Source: CAZJDM01 sp964544765 (lineage in GTDB: Bacteria; Bdellovibrionota_B; Oligoflexia; CAYFLR01). Taken from it: 22,566 nucleotides of DNA. Within the stretch, counting starts at the first letter, position 1. The number at the start of each line of letters is the position of its first letter. Below the pieces are notes generated by a model. That model did not search any database and was not told the origin of the DNA. It worked only from the letters and a program-made list of their open reading frames with translations. Location of the stretch: NCBI GenBank assembly GCA_964544765.1, contig CAZJDM010000063.1, positions 1-22,566 of the forward strand, given 5' to 3'. Both the position numbers and the translations under genes were made by a program. Positions 7,188 to 16,290 of this stretch are shown in pieces.

Positions 7188-8717
7188 ATGAGAAAAAAGG
7201 ATTTTTTTCAGAGAACTAAAGTACTAGGTTTGCTATTTATATCAATTTTTTATCTGTCCTTCTCAAACTTATCAACTCTTCAAGCTGATTTTTTATCTTC
7301 TAACGCTCTATATTTAGAATTTACTGATCATTTCTTTCACCGTTTTTCACAGTCTTTATTGAACAAGGATTTAGAGGATATTGTTAAAGAACCTTTAGAA
7401 GACATTGATGATACCTATAGTGGTGTAAATGTGGAAATTGAAGGTATGCACTACTCAGTTTATTTTAAATCACTGGATATTCAGGCTCTAGAAAAGCAAA
7501 TACAGATAAATGTTGGTATTGGTGATATTCATTTGTACGCTCATGAGGTAAAATTACGTAAAGGATGGCTCAGAAGTACTTGCAGAGATACCGATATCTT
7601 TGTGGCCGAATCGAGCCAGCTCCATGCTATAGCGACATTTAATCCGATCATAGTAGATGGGCACTTAGATTTATCCAGTTATAATATTGACTTTAATATA
7701 CCTGAATCGGCCTATCGGGTTAATGGTCCTAAAAAGTGTTCAGGGTTTCTGGGATCGATTCTAGAAAGTGTGATACATAATCAATTGAAGAAATTAAGAA
7801 ATAAATTGGCTGAAAAGGTCCGTGATCAACTACATAAACAGGTTCCCAAATTTCAGGATAAATTGAACAAAAAAATTATAATCCATAAGGATCTGGAACT
7901 CGATAATCCTCCGCTTTTTCCTGCCGCGGAAATTGACATAACTCTTTTTCCAGCTCAAATGAAATTATCAGCGGGGATGATGAGTTTGTCTTATTCCGCT
8001 AATTTTAACGTTAATTTTAAAGATGATTCTAGAAATATTGATTTTATGTGGTCCAATAACCGCATGTCTCATCGCAATAATTATGGCTTTGTGGGAATAA
8101 ATCCTCATTTTATCAACACCTTTTTTGAAGCAGTATTTTCTCAGCCAATGCCTTTTACAGAATTAACCGAAGAACATTTTGATCAGATATATCGAATTTT
8201 TTCTTGGGAAAATTTTGGGCAAATAATACCCGACTTATTAGATATTGATATTAATTCGAATACGGAATTTTCATATTTAAGACCCTTTGTTCGTCTCAAT
8301 AAAGCTCCCAGTATTAAACTATCAGAGGAAAACAACCAGGTAAATATTGTGCTGCCAGGATTGCAACTGCTTTTACAGATTAATACTGACGGTCAATGGA
8401 GAGATTATTATACTTTTGACATACTAATCAAAGCTGATACGGATTTTACTTTTGATGAAGGTACCATTAAAATTGGTATCAACCCCAATTATAATATCGA
8501 GGTTTCAGGTCGTTGGGCAGATAGTTTTCCGATCAAGAATCCTAAAGTTGAACACCGGATGTTACAAGGAATTTTAGGTGATGTACTACATATATTGACT
8601 GTAGAGAAATCTACTTTTGAAATAGGATTGCCCGATTTAAAAATTGATGGTCATCCTTTTACCCTTTCTCCCCAGATTAAAGAGCCATATATTGGTTTTT
8701 ATATCATAGATATTTAG
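7188..8717 (+). CDS. Exported protein of unknown function, possibly TULIP/BPI-like lipid-binding fold
   Basis: I do not recognise a named family for this 509-residue protein. It starts with a basic region and a hydrophobic signal peptide with likely cleavage near residue 33 (LQA followed by DF), so it should leave the cytoplasm. AAAGGAG lies seven bases before the ATG. The mature protein alternates extended amphipathic strands (for example INVGIGDIHLYAHEVKLR) with one long basic amphipathic helix around residues 188-220 (ILESVIHNQLKKLRNKLAEK). It then has a second strand-rich half with similar character (about 240-500). Strands wrapped around a long helix, present twice, are typical of BPI/TULIP lipid-binding proteins; this is a fold-level guess, not a sequence match. 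There are two visible cysteines, in STCRD and KKCSG. It ends convergently with the activase gene, with the inverted-repeat element between them. Confidence 0.75.
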   Translation: MRKKDFFQRTKVLGLLFISIFYLSFSNLSTLQADFLSSNALYLEFTDHFFHRFSQSLLNKDLEDIVKEPLEDIDDTYSGVNVEIEGMHYSVYFKSLDIQALEKQIQINVGIGDIHLYAHEVKLRKGWLRSTCRDTDIFVAESSQLHAIATFNPIIVDGHLDLSSYNIDFNIPESAYRVNGPKKCSGFLGSILESVIHNQLKKLRNKLAEKVRDQLHKQVPKFQDKLNKKIIIHKDLELDNPPLFPAAEIDITLFPAQMKLSAGMMSLSYSANFNVNFKDDSRNIDFMWSNNRMSHRNNYGFVGINPHFINTFFEAVFSQPMPFTELTEEHFDQIYRIFSWENFGQIIPDLLDIDINSNTEFSYLRPFVRLNKAPSIKLSEENNQVNIVLPGLQLLLQINTDGQWRDYYTFDILIKADTDFTFDEGTIKIGINPNYNIEVSGRWADSFPIKNPKVEHRMLQGILGDVLHILTVEKSTFEIGLPDLKIDGHPFTLSPQIKEPYIGFYIIDI

Positions 8718-8836
8718 ATTCTGTTTAAAAAGTGCAAGATCAAGGCAGTGAGAAAAAAATGACGAAACATAACGTGTTGGTTAGATGAGGAATTTTTTTG
8801 ATACTAACGCAGATATTGCGCTTTTTAGACAGAATC
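8717..8836. repeat. 120-bp imperfect inverted-repeat (hairpin or MITE-like) element between convergent genes
   Basis: The outer 25 bases match each other as inverted repeats at 22 positions: the left arm begins GATTCTGTTTAAAAAG and the complement of the right arm begins GATTCTGTCTAAAAAG. The similarity continues more loosely inward through an A7 tract on the left and a T7 tract on the right, so most of the element can fold on itself. The left end overlaps the last base of the TAG at 8715-8717. The right end stops four bases short of the opposing gene's stop at 8840. It could serve as a two-way terminator for both convergent genes or be a small non-autonomous mobile element. No second copy was seen in this window. 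Confidence 0.7.
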
Positions 8837-8839
8837 AAT

Positions 8840-11800
8840 TTAGGTACGTAGTCCGTTAAACAATCCTTTCCAGGATTTCTCAGCAGGTTTTGTTTCTTTT
8901 ACTTTAATAGTTGGAGTTTTGCGTGGGTATTTTAAATAAGGTATAATCACATCGTTTTTAGTAGACAAGGTTCCATCATAAGTTACTGATACAATAGGTA
9001 CTCCCGTAACTTTTTCTACATCCTTAGCCATGGCTTCTGTTATTAAAGAAGGACAACAAAAAGAAGGATTGGTTTGGACAAATAAAGATATATCAGGATA
9101 CAACTCTAAAAGATGAAAAATCTTAAGGATATTATCAAAACTTTCTCCACGGTGGTTTTGGGTCATGCCAAATCGTTTGATGATTGTTTCATTGGATATT
9201 GTGGGCTCGTCTGAAGAGAAGGGTCCTAGTATTCTTTCAAATTGCTCAGCATATTTACGCTCTAGTTTTTTTAAGGTAGCCAGTAATGAGGTATTGGCAA
9301 TAACATCAATATAATTACCTTCTCTCAGCCAATGTCTAAAATAGGTATGGGCTATAATCTTAATATATTCGGTGTAAGGCGTTGTTATAACCTCGCCTTG
9401 ATGTTCTTCTATCATTTGGATCAGATTTTGATTCATAACATCATTATCACGAACATATAGATCTCCAAAAATAGCCACTTTTGATTTAGGTTTGTTATTA
9501 GTGTCGATCTCTAAGAAATTATCTACAATAGTTCTGACCGCGTCTAATTTAGGTACTGTTCCCAAAAAGGCTTCTTCTAAAATTTCTATTGATTTATTTA
9601 AAACAGAATTAGTTTGTCCAGGTAAATTTTCATAGGGTCTTATTTTACAAGCTATTCTTCTTAGTAGACCTCCAAACATATAGGCAAAATAAGCGTTAGA
9701 TGATGTCTTGAGTGATATATCAATAAAACTTGCTTCGCCGACATAAACTCCGGCTTTCTCAAATCCTTTTCCATAAGCCTCCAGAAGGCTTTTAATATAA
9801 TAAGGATAAAGACGGACATTACACGAGATATTAGCCTGTATGGTCCATAGAACAGACTTTTCAGGATTATAATCGTTACTCTCCAGATGATCAATAAAAC
9901 CTTGAGCGATCGCGTTTAGAGGAATACATTGTCCGGTATTATGCTGTAGACTTTTTTGTATAATCAATTCGTTTTCGGGAATAATTTGAGTATCTATCCC
10001 TTCACTTCTTAAATTGGCCGCCAGTAAACGACAGCAAATAGGATCCCAATTTGGAAGAAATATCGTCTTGCCATTAAAATCTTTCGATAATCTTGGATTG
10101 ATAGGAAGAGATTTTACTGTAATATGATCTATCTTTTTTTGAAAATGATTTCTAAATGATCTTATTGCTGATTCGATTCTAGTTTCATAACCTACTGAAG
10201 AATCATGCTCATCAAGTTGCATTATTAAGTATGGTTTGTCATACTTATCCATAATTCTCTTGAAATACTCTATAGTACAACTATCTGGTGAACACATAAA
10301 AGAGGTAATGAAAACCGGGTAAACACCTGGAGTTTCAGCGATGATCCTAGCGGACTTAATAATTTGAGCGGCAAATTTCCAATGAATCGCTTTTAAAAGA
10401 TCTTTGATATCCTCAACATCTTGATCATCATAATCCACCATGTCCATGTAAAAGGCTTTAATTCCCAATGTACCAAATATATCGGGTATACCTTTATTCA
10501 TCGTAGGCATAAGTATGGTGTACGGGCGCCCCAATAACATCACCGAAAAATCATTTGAACCCGCTGTTTCTTGTTGAAAAATTTTCTTTAATTTTTGAAT
10601 GCCTTGGTTGTAGGCTTTTATAGCTTGGTCATAGGCGGTCGATACTTCTTTGAAGGAAATATCGTCACCTAAAGCATTTTTTAAAAGGTTGAGAAGTTGT
10701 AACTTAGTGTTTAAAACATTGTTCTTATTTTTTATTAAAGGAGTTAAGCATTTGTCTTTTAACCCTGCTTTATTAATTGTAGGCACCAAGGTGTTAGCAT
10801 ATTGACTATAATAACAATATAAACGATAAGCTCCATTATCATTTTTCTCTTCTAAATAAATGGGAGTAAAAATAAAATCTGATTTATCCGCTAGGTAGGA
10901 TATATGTCCATGAAAAGCAACTATAGGGGCACAAAATTCAGCGCATGATTGTGATTTACCAGTACTGACCGCTTCTTTAAAATTATCGCTGGTTACTACT
11001 TTTACCCCTAGAAGGCGAAAGAAGTTCTTCCATATTGGTAATTCTTCCACTAAATATAGAGCTGACGGGATACCTATAGTAAACATATTGCGTTTTTTAT
11101 TATTTTTATTATGAGGTAAACCAGTAAAAATCTTTTGACGCGATTTTAATAGATTAAAACCTGATTTATTGTTTGATACAAATTTTCGGGTGTTGTAATC
11201 ACGACCACATAAGAATCCATAAGCTGATATTTCATTATCAACTTTAGCGATTCTTACCTTACAATGATTGGTACATATTTCACAAACTTCGTTATAGATA
11301 GGGATATCTTGCTGATAAAGTTTTATTCCCTTAAATTTACTATTTGTATTATTTGTATCGTCTTGGCTATTAAGATTCGTACTACTCGTATTACTAGTAA
11401 TACTCATTTTACTTTTTTTATTTTGGTTGCTTTGGCTGCAATATTCTTCTATTAGTAAGTAAGCTACACCCAAGGCTCCTGTTAAATGACAGTATTTAGA
11501 AACGTAAATAGGTTTTTCAAGTTTTTGCTCAAAAGCGGCTACTAGTGCTTTATTCTTAGCGGTTGCTCCTTGGAAGCAAATTTTGGAACCAATTTTGCCA
11601 TTATGGGCCACTTTTTGTAAATAGTTTTCTCTGACCGAATGCAGAACTGATGCCTGAATCTGTGAAATAGAATATCCTTTACCTAGGAAATGATTGATAT
11701 CACGCTCCATAAATACTGTACATCGATCACTCGACATTGGAGAGCTTGAACCGTAGGCTTTTGATGAGCATTCAGATAATTGACATCCAAGTCTTGCTGC

Positions 11801-13228
11801 TTGTTCCTCAATAAAACTGCCTGTGCCGGCAGCGCATACATGATTCATAAATGATGAGGTCACGGTGCCATTACGCATAGCAGTAAATTTTGCGTCTTGT
11901 CCGCCGATCTCAATAATGGTATCTATTTCAGGGTTGAGTTCATAGGCAGCTTTAGCATGAGCGGTAATCTCATCTATAATTAGATCAGCGTTAATTACTG
12001 ATCCGATAAATTTGCGACCAGCGCCGGTAGTACCTACCTGAATGAAGTTGATCTTGATATCATCTTTATTGGACCAGTCGTCTATAGCCTCCAATATTGA
12101 CTGGACCGCTTTTAAGGGGCGGCCCGATGTGCGGGTATAGAAACCAGCTATAATATTTCGTTTTTGATCAACTAAAATAGCTTTGGTACTGGTAGAACCT
12201 ATATCAATACCCATAACCAAATTACAAATGTCTTCTTGGGGGAGATTATTATAAATATCTACTTCAACCGTGGGACCAGATTCTACAACTTGAGGCTTAA
12301 AGTTGTATTTATTTAAACTAGAGAAATCAGGATAATCAGATATTTTTAATTCTAAAGCGTCATAATAATATTTTTTTTGTTCTTCTTGGGTGATAAGTAT
12401 TTCTGAGATAGTTGGAGAGGTGTAAGTTTGTTTGGCAGATGATTGAGAATTAGTTTCTATTTGATCGATAAGTAATAATGCCGATCCTATGGCTCCATAT
12501 AGTTGTGGCTGCTTGTCTACTATTAGTTTTACACCTAATATCAAACTTATATGATTAACTACGGCTTGATTGAGAGCTACTCCTCCGGCAAATACCACAG
12601 GTTCTTTAATGTCAAATTTCTTAAAAAGGGTATCAATAATATTTACGGCCAAACCATTACATAATCCATTACAGATGGCTTCAAGCGTATATCCTTCTTG
12701 TTGGGCATGTAGTAAATCAGTTTTGGCAAAAACAGCACATCTGGTGGCAATTTTGGGAATATCGTTATTACTGGAAAGAGCTGCTTTACTTAAATTTTCG
12801 CTATTTTCAAGCCCCAATCTTTTGGCCTGTTGATCTAAAAAACTACCGGTACCGGCCGCGCAGGAGCTATTGGCCCAGCTATTTTTATAACGACCCTTTT
12901 GATCGAAATTTATTAAGTTAAATTTTTCACCACCCACTATCAGTAGGGAACTAGTTTTGGGATGTAGTTGTTTAACCGCTGCTATATAAGAAATATTACT
13001 ATCAAAGAGTGTAGAATTTTTTATAATATGAGGTGTCGATGAGGTCTGAGCCATATGGACAACTCGTGTTAGATCCATTTTTTGCAGTATTTTTTCCAAA
13101 CAATTATAGGGGTTGCCGTTATGAAATTGATAATCTGAATAAAGCAGGTTTCTTTTCAAATCTAGTTCGGCAATTGATACGGCAACTGAGCCAATATCGA
13201 TTCCCAATACAGAAATTTCTTTACTCAT
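8840..13228 (-). CDS. Large 2-hydroxyacyl-CoA dehydratase activase/HgdB-like protein (BcrAD/BadFG family, two activase modules)
   Basis: This 1462-residue protein belongs to the giant acyl-CoA dehydratase activase-related family. The first activase module has GIDIGS (about 9-14), CAAGTGSFLD (Cys123) and TRCAVFAKTD (Cys164). The second has GIDIGSTSTK (340-349), CAAGTGSFIEE (Cys465) and DRCTVFMERD (Cys503). In HgdC-type activases such paired cysteines hold a 4Fe-4S cluster across a dimer, and both sets are intact. A low-complexity Asn/Ser/Thr/Lys linker (about 600-635) follows, then a cysteine-rich motif CEICTNHC (649-656) and a DUF2229/HgdB-like C-terminal half with QSCAEFCAP, FMCSPDSC, TGQCIP and NPSFCCPS. 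Family knowledge suggests ATP-driven low-potential electron transfer, but the physiological substrate of these giant versions is not established. The start at 13228 is preferred over 13243 because AAAGG lies just upstream. No dehydratase genes adjoin it. A 215-bp gap separates it from the gene upstream. Confidence 0.88.
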   Translation of the reverse strand: MSKEISVLGIDIGSVAVSIAELDLKRNLLYSDYQFHNGNPYNCLEKILQKMDLTRVVHMAQTSSTPHIIKNSTLFDSNISYIAAVKQLHPKTSSLLIVGGEKFNLINFDQKGRYKNSWANSSCAAGTGSFLDQQAKRLGLENSENLSKAALSSNNDIPKIATRCAVFAKTDLLHAQQEGYTLEAICNGLCNGLAVNIIDTLFKKFDIKEPVVFAGGVALNQAVVNHISLILGVKLIVDKQPQLYGAIGSALLLIDQIETNSQSSAKQTYTSPTISEILITQEEQKKYYYDALELKISDYPDFSSLNKYNFKPQVVESGPTVEVDIYNNLPQEDICNLVMGIDIGSTSTKAILVDQKRNIIAGFYTRTSGRPLKAVQSILEAIDDWSNKDDIKINFIQVGTTGAGRKFIGSVINADLIIDEITAHAKAAYELNPEIDTIIEIGGQDAKFTAMRNGTVTSSFMNHVCAAGTGSFIEEQAARLGCQLSECSSKAYGSSSPMSSDRCTVFMERDINHFLGKGYSISQIQASVLHSVRENYLQKVAHNGKIGSKICFQGATAKNKALVAAFEQKLEKPIYVSKYCHLTGALGVAYLLIEEYCSQSNQNKKSKMSITSNTSSTNLNSQDDTNNTNSKFKGIKLYQQDIPIYNEVCEICTNHCKVRIAKVDNEISAYGFLCGRDYNTRKFVSNNKSGFNLLKSRQKIFTGLPHNKNNKKRNMFTIGIPSALYLVEELPIWKNFFRLLGVKVVTSDNFKEAVSTGKSQSCAEFCAPIVAFHGHISYLADKSDFIFTPIYLEEKNDNGAYRLYCYYSQYANTLVPTINKAGLKDKCLTPLIKNKNNVLNTKLQLLNLLKNALGDDISFKEVSTAYDQAIKAYNQGIQKLKKIFQQETAGSNDFSVMLLGRPYTILMPTMNKGIPDIFGTLGIKAFYMDMVDYDDQDVEDIKDLLKAIHWKFAAQIIKSARIIAETPGVYPVFITSFMCSPDSCTIEYFKRIMDKYDKPYLIMQLDEHDSSVGYETRIESAIRSFRNHFQKKIDHITVKSLPINPRLSKDFNGKTIFLPNWDPICCRLLAANLRSEGIDTQIIPENELIIQKSLQHNTGQCIPLNAIAQGFIDHLESNDYNPEKSVLWTIQANISCNVRLYPYYIKSLLEAYGKGFEKAGVYVGEASFIDISLKTSSNAYFAYMFGGLLRRIACKIRPYENLPGQTNSVLNKSIEILEEAFLGTVPKLDAVRTIVDNFLEIDTNNKPKSKVAIFGDLYVRDNDVMNQNLIQMIEEHQGEVITTPYTEYIKIIAHTYFRHWLREGNYIDVIANTSLLATLKKLERKYAEQFERILGPFSSDEPTISNETIIKRFGMTQNHRGESFDNILKIFHLLELYPDISLFVQTNPSFCCPSLITEAMAKDVEKVTGVPIVSVTYDGTLSTKNDVIIPYLKYPRKTPTIKVKETKPAEKSWKGLFNGLRT

Positions 13229-13443
13229 ATAAGGACCTTTCATGCTAAATCGTAATAATTTTTACTTAAACAAAGTATCCTACTATTACAATGACAATTA
13301 TTAATAACAAAATTTTGGTTGGCTTGTAAGGTCTTTTTTTAAGTAGATTTTATGTATGACCTTCCTCAAAAAAATGGACAAAATTTGGTAACGAACGTCA
13401 CCGGCACTTATTGACAACTTACGATTTTATCTAAATGTTATAA

Positions 13444-15027
13444 TTACTTAAAACTGACACCATATTCATATTTATCATTGGTCCCATCCTGAATATTAAC
13501 GTTAAATGTATTAATGAGTTTTTTAAATAATTGGTCAGATAATCTATGCTCTGCTTGTTTACCGTTTATATGCTCTAAGAGTAAATAAGTCTGCCCACCC
13601 CTCCTTATTATTTTTAATTGATTACAGTTTAAGTTAGCTTCGACCTTATATAATTGTAGAAGTTTTTGGTATTGAGTCTCTGTTAAGTTTTTATGAGGAA
13701 AATCGGCCCAAATCTTTTGGTGCCAAGCATCACAATGTAAAGGAAAAGCTTGAAAAATAACTCTTTTTATTTTTACAAGTTCTTTATAAGAGATCAAAAT
13801 ATATGGAGTTAAATGAGCTGAAAGAGGTTGATTTTGTGGTTTAAACCTAGGTTTATAATAATAAAAGGGGTTATTTGTGGGATCAAATTCAACATCGAAA
13901 GTTAGGGCCATAGGAGGATGGTTAGGGGTAAATATTATTATTAGTGGACTCTTGGTGGGATCTAAGCTGGTCAGAAAAGTTTCTTCTAAATGAAAAGAAA
14001 CTCTACCGGTTTTTGGATCTTTAATATAAGGAATATCTACGGCTATATTTCGTTCCAAAGTAGAGGATTGTTTGCCTTCAATTATATCTACAAAGTGCTT
14101 AAATGGATGTTGCAAAAGGTGTTTTCCTTTAAGAAAATCACGTACCACCAAATGGCTGTAAAATTCTTTCCAGCGACTTACAATGGATTTGAGATCGGCT
14201 AATCGATAAGGGAAACTGTCTTCAACGCCGCCTTTTTCAAAGACTAAGGATTGATCTATAAAAAATGATACATGTCCAATGTGATCATCTCTCCCTAATC
14301 TATCTCCATAGAAAATTAGAACGTTACCATAATTCAAATTTTCCAGTTTTTTCATAATCTGAGCAGTGGTTGAATCTTTCAAGGAGATGTGCAGAATCTG
14401 GGTAGATAAGACATTGTCCCATAATAAAGAAGGCATCTTTTGTTCTTCATAAAAAACTGATAATAAACGCGGATCATTTCGTAAAACCTCATACACCGCT
14501 CCCCAGCAATTGGTCATAACATATCCAATGCGAAACGTATCGGGATCAAAACCAAATTCTTGTTTGAATCCGAGTCCTACTGTAGCCTGTATGGCCGGGG
14601 GTAAAAAATCTGACAGATAGTATGGTTTAGCATCTGGAGGTAAAGGGTAAGTAATAGTTGAGGTTCCCCAACTATAACTTACTTTCAAAAAATCAAATTG
14701 GCGCTTAGTTAATTCTTTAAACTCAACATCAAGATGATATACAGGTAAAACGCCTTCTTTAAAGTGCAAAGGATATTGATATACTTGGTAAGAGAGATTA
14801 AGGCCATTTAATTTGTTTTCTTTTTCTACTTTTGCCAGTTTAAAATCAATGGCCTCTTTAGCTAGTGTAGGAATTCGATAAAACTCGTCCAAAGATCCTT
14901 TGGGTCTTTTCTTTTTCACCAGATAACAAGAGCCGCTTAGAAGCAGTAATGATGATGATAATAGTGATATTAGTAATATTTTACCAAATCTAAGAGAAGT
15001 TTTAATTCCAAAGTTTAGTTGAGACAT
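13444..15027 (-). CDS. Exported NlpC/P60-like cysteine peptidase, possible lipoprotein
   Basis: This 527-residue protein begins with a basic N-terminus and a strong hydrophobic segment (about 17-31) ending at Cys34 in LSGSC. That resembles a lipoprotein signal, although Ser at -3 is not canonical. The central part carries TNCWGAVYEVL with Cys174 and, about 75 residues later, DDHIGHVSFFID with His252, followed by LVFEKGG with Glu264. A Cys in an NC-x-G context plus a His in a GHV strand is the layout of NlpC/P60 (papain-like) peptidases or amidases, so cell-wall or protein amide hydrolysis in the periplasm is plausible. No known family name can be given for the N- and C-terminal portions. It lies 57 bp downstream of the porin gene in the same direction and may be the last member of the TetR-RND cluster. 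The ribosome site (AAGG) is weak. Confidence 0.72.
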   Translation of the reverse strand: MSQLNFGIKTSLRFGKILLISLLSSSLLLLSGSCYLVKKKRPKGSLDEFYRIPTLAKEAIDFKLAKVEKENKLNGLNLSYQVYQYPLHFKEGVLPVYHLDVEFKELTKRQFDFLKVSYSWGTSTITYPLPPDAKPYYLSDFLPPAIQATVGLGFKQEFGFDPDTFRIGYVMTNCWGAVYEVLRNDPRLLSVFYEEQKMPSLLWDNVLSTQILHISLKDSTTAQIMKKLENLNYGNVLIFYGDRLGRDDHIGHVSFFIDQSLVFEKGGVEDSFPYRLADLKSIVSRWKEFYSHLVVRDFLKGKHLLQHPFKHFVDIIEGKQSSTLERNIAVDIPYIKDPKTGRVSFHLEETFLTSLDPTKSPLIIIFTPNHPPMALTFDVEFDPTNNPFYYYKPRFKPQNQPLSAHLTPYILISYKELVKIKRVIFQAFPLHCDAWHQKIWADFPHKNLTETQYQKLLQLYKVEANLNCNQLKIIRRGGQTYLLLEHINGKQAEHRLSDQLFKKLINTFNVNIQDGTNDKYEYGVSFK

Positions 15028-15084
15028 ATGCGAAAAACCTTATATCTAATTAAATGTGAATGACTTCACCTAAGTAAATACGTG

Positions 15085-16275
15085 TTAGAAACTAGCTTTA
15101 ATAATCGCTCCAAAACCATAGGAACCCAGTTGTCCTTTTTGTATACCGAACTCGGTATTTTGTTTTCCCTCAATGAAGATTGGCGCCAAACTTATCTGAA
15201 CCATATCATTATATAAATGTTCGATCAAAATTCCAACTACCAAACTTTGATCATTCAAATTAAAAAAGGAAAATGCTTGATACATCCAGCGTTCGTCGTA
15301 AGTATAAGAGATAGATGGAATTAAATAGTCTCTGGCTAAACTTCGTCCTCGTAGAAAAAGATTCTGGTCGTATTTCTTGGAGTTATGATGACCAAAACTG
15401 TTACGGTAATATTCAATATTGGCCATTATATCATCGTAAATAAATTCAAGGCCCGCGGAAATTTCAAATTCTTTTTGTTGATGATAATAGGCCCCTTCGG
15501 ACCAAATACCCCAGTCAACTATGGGTAGGGATCCTTTAAATGACAGTCCGCTAATGTAATCCCATGGTTCATTAAGGTCATTGCCATTGTTAGGGTCATT
15601 ATTAGCATTAGAGTCATCCTCAGAATTATCGGTATTGTTAGAATCAATACCATCATCAGGATCATTGTTCTGACTAATTATATTAAAGTTGCGTTTACTA
15701 ACTTGTACCAAAGAAAGGGCAATATCAAAATCAACTATATTGAATTTTAAACGGGTACCAATATCATCTTGGCCTTTTTCGGCAATAATTGTTTTTTCAT
15801 CCATCTGGTGTTCTTTGTGGTAAGGTAGGGCACCAATTAGTTCAATACTCATACTATCACTTGGGTAAAAAGACATAACTAAAGCATCTCTTCCTGTACG
15901 GCGATAACTTGGATCAAAAGCCGCACCTATGTATTTAGCATTAAAGATATCAGTAGGATTAAAACTATAACCACTTCCCCAGCTAAATAATTGTCTACCC
16001 ACCAGTGCCTCAAATTTGTTCCAGATAAACTTAATCTGAGCAACGTTTATTTTGGCTCCTTGCTCGTTTATTTGAATGTGAATGTCGGATACAGCATTTT
16101 CGGTGTTAAAGGCGTTGATAAAGAGAGTGCCATTAATGTCTTGGGGGACAACACTTTCTTTCATTTTATCTATTTTAATTATAACCTCGCTATTTAAATC
16201 AATTGCCAATAAGTTAAATGGCACCGAGATCCATAATATTAATGCTCCAACAATAAAAACGCTAACTATTTTCAT
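15085..16275 (-). CDS. Outer-membrane beta-barrel protein (DUF1302/porin-like)
   Basis: This 396-residue protein has a signal peptide (about 1-24, ending LLA) and a mature part built of alternating strands. Its last residue is Phe in IIKASF, the usual barrel-assembly signal of outer-membrane proteins. The stretch GRQLFSWGSGYSFNPTDIFN (93-112) resembles the motif near the start of DUF1302-type porins found beside RND exporters. An unusual acidic insert of Asn, Asp and Ser (about 202-237) probably forms an external loop. The gene starts 15 bp after the LolA-like stop, and its ribosome site AAGGAG overlaps that stop (AAATAAGGAG), which supports cotranscription. It likely supplies the outer-membrane part of the transport module, though a direct channel role for the RND substrate is not shown. 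Confidence 0.82.
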   Translation of the reverse strand: MKIVSVFIVGALILWISVPFNLLAIDLNSEVIIKIDKMKESVVPQDINGTLFINAFNTENAVSDIHIQINEQGAKINVAQIKFIWNKFEALVGRQLFSWGSGYSFNPTDIFNAKYIGAAFDPSYRRTGRDALVMSFYPSDSMSIELIGALPYHKEHQMDEKTIIAEKGQDDIGTRLKFNIVDFDIALSLVQVSKRNFNIISQNNDPDDGIDSNNTDNSEDDSNANNDPNNGNDLNEPWDYISGLSFKGSLPIVDWGIWSEGAYYHQQKEFEISAGLEFIYDDIMANIEYYRNSFGHHNSKKYDQNLFLRGRSLARDYLIPSISYTYDERWMYQAFSFFNLNDQSLVVGILIEHLYNDMVQISLAPIFIEGKQNTEFGIQKGQLGSYGFGAIIKASF

Positions 16276-16290
16276 AATGTAATTAACTCC

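Noticed and set aside
11264..12833. Plus-strand open frames inside the activase gene (11264-11455 and 12570-12833)
   Set aside because: They are antisense to recognised activase motifs; their composition follows from the opposite strand.
13328..13363. AAGGTC/GACCTT inverted repeat as a terminator for the NlpC-like gene
   Set aside because: Only six pairs with a 24-base loop, and no T-tract follows in the minus direction.
13411..13444. TTGACA and TATAAT on the plus strand in the gap before the NlpC-like gene's stop
   Set aside because: The spacer is 22 bp and the direction runs antisense into the 3' end of a minus-strand gene with no plus-strand gene to serve.
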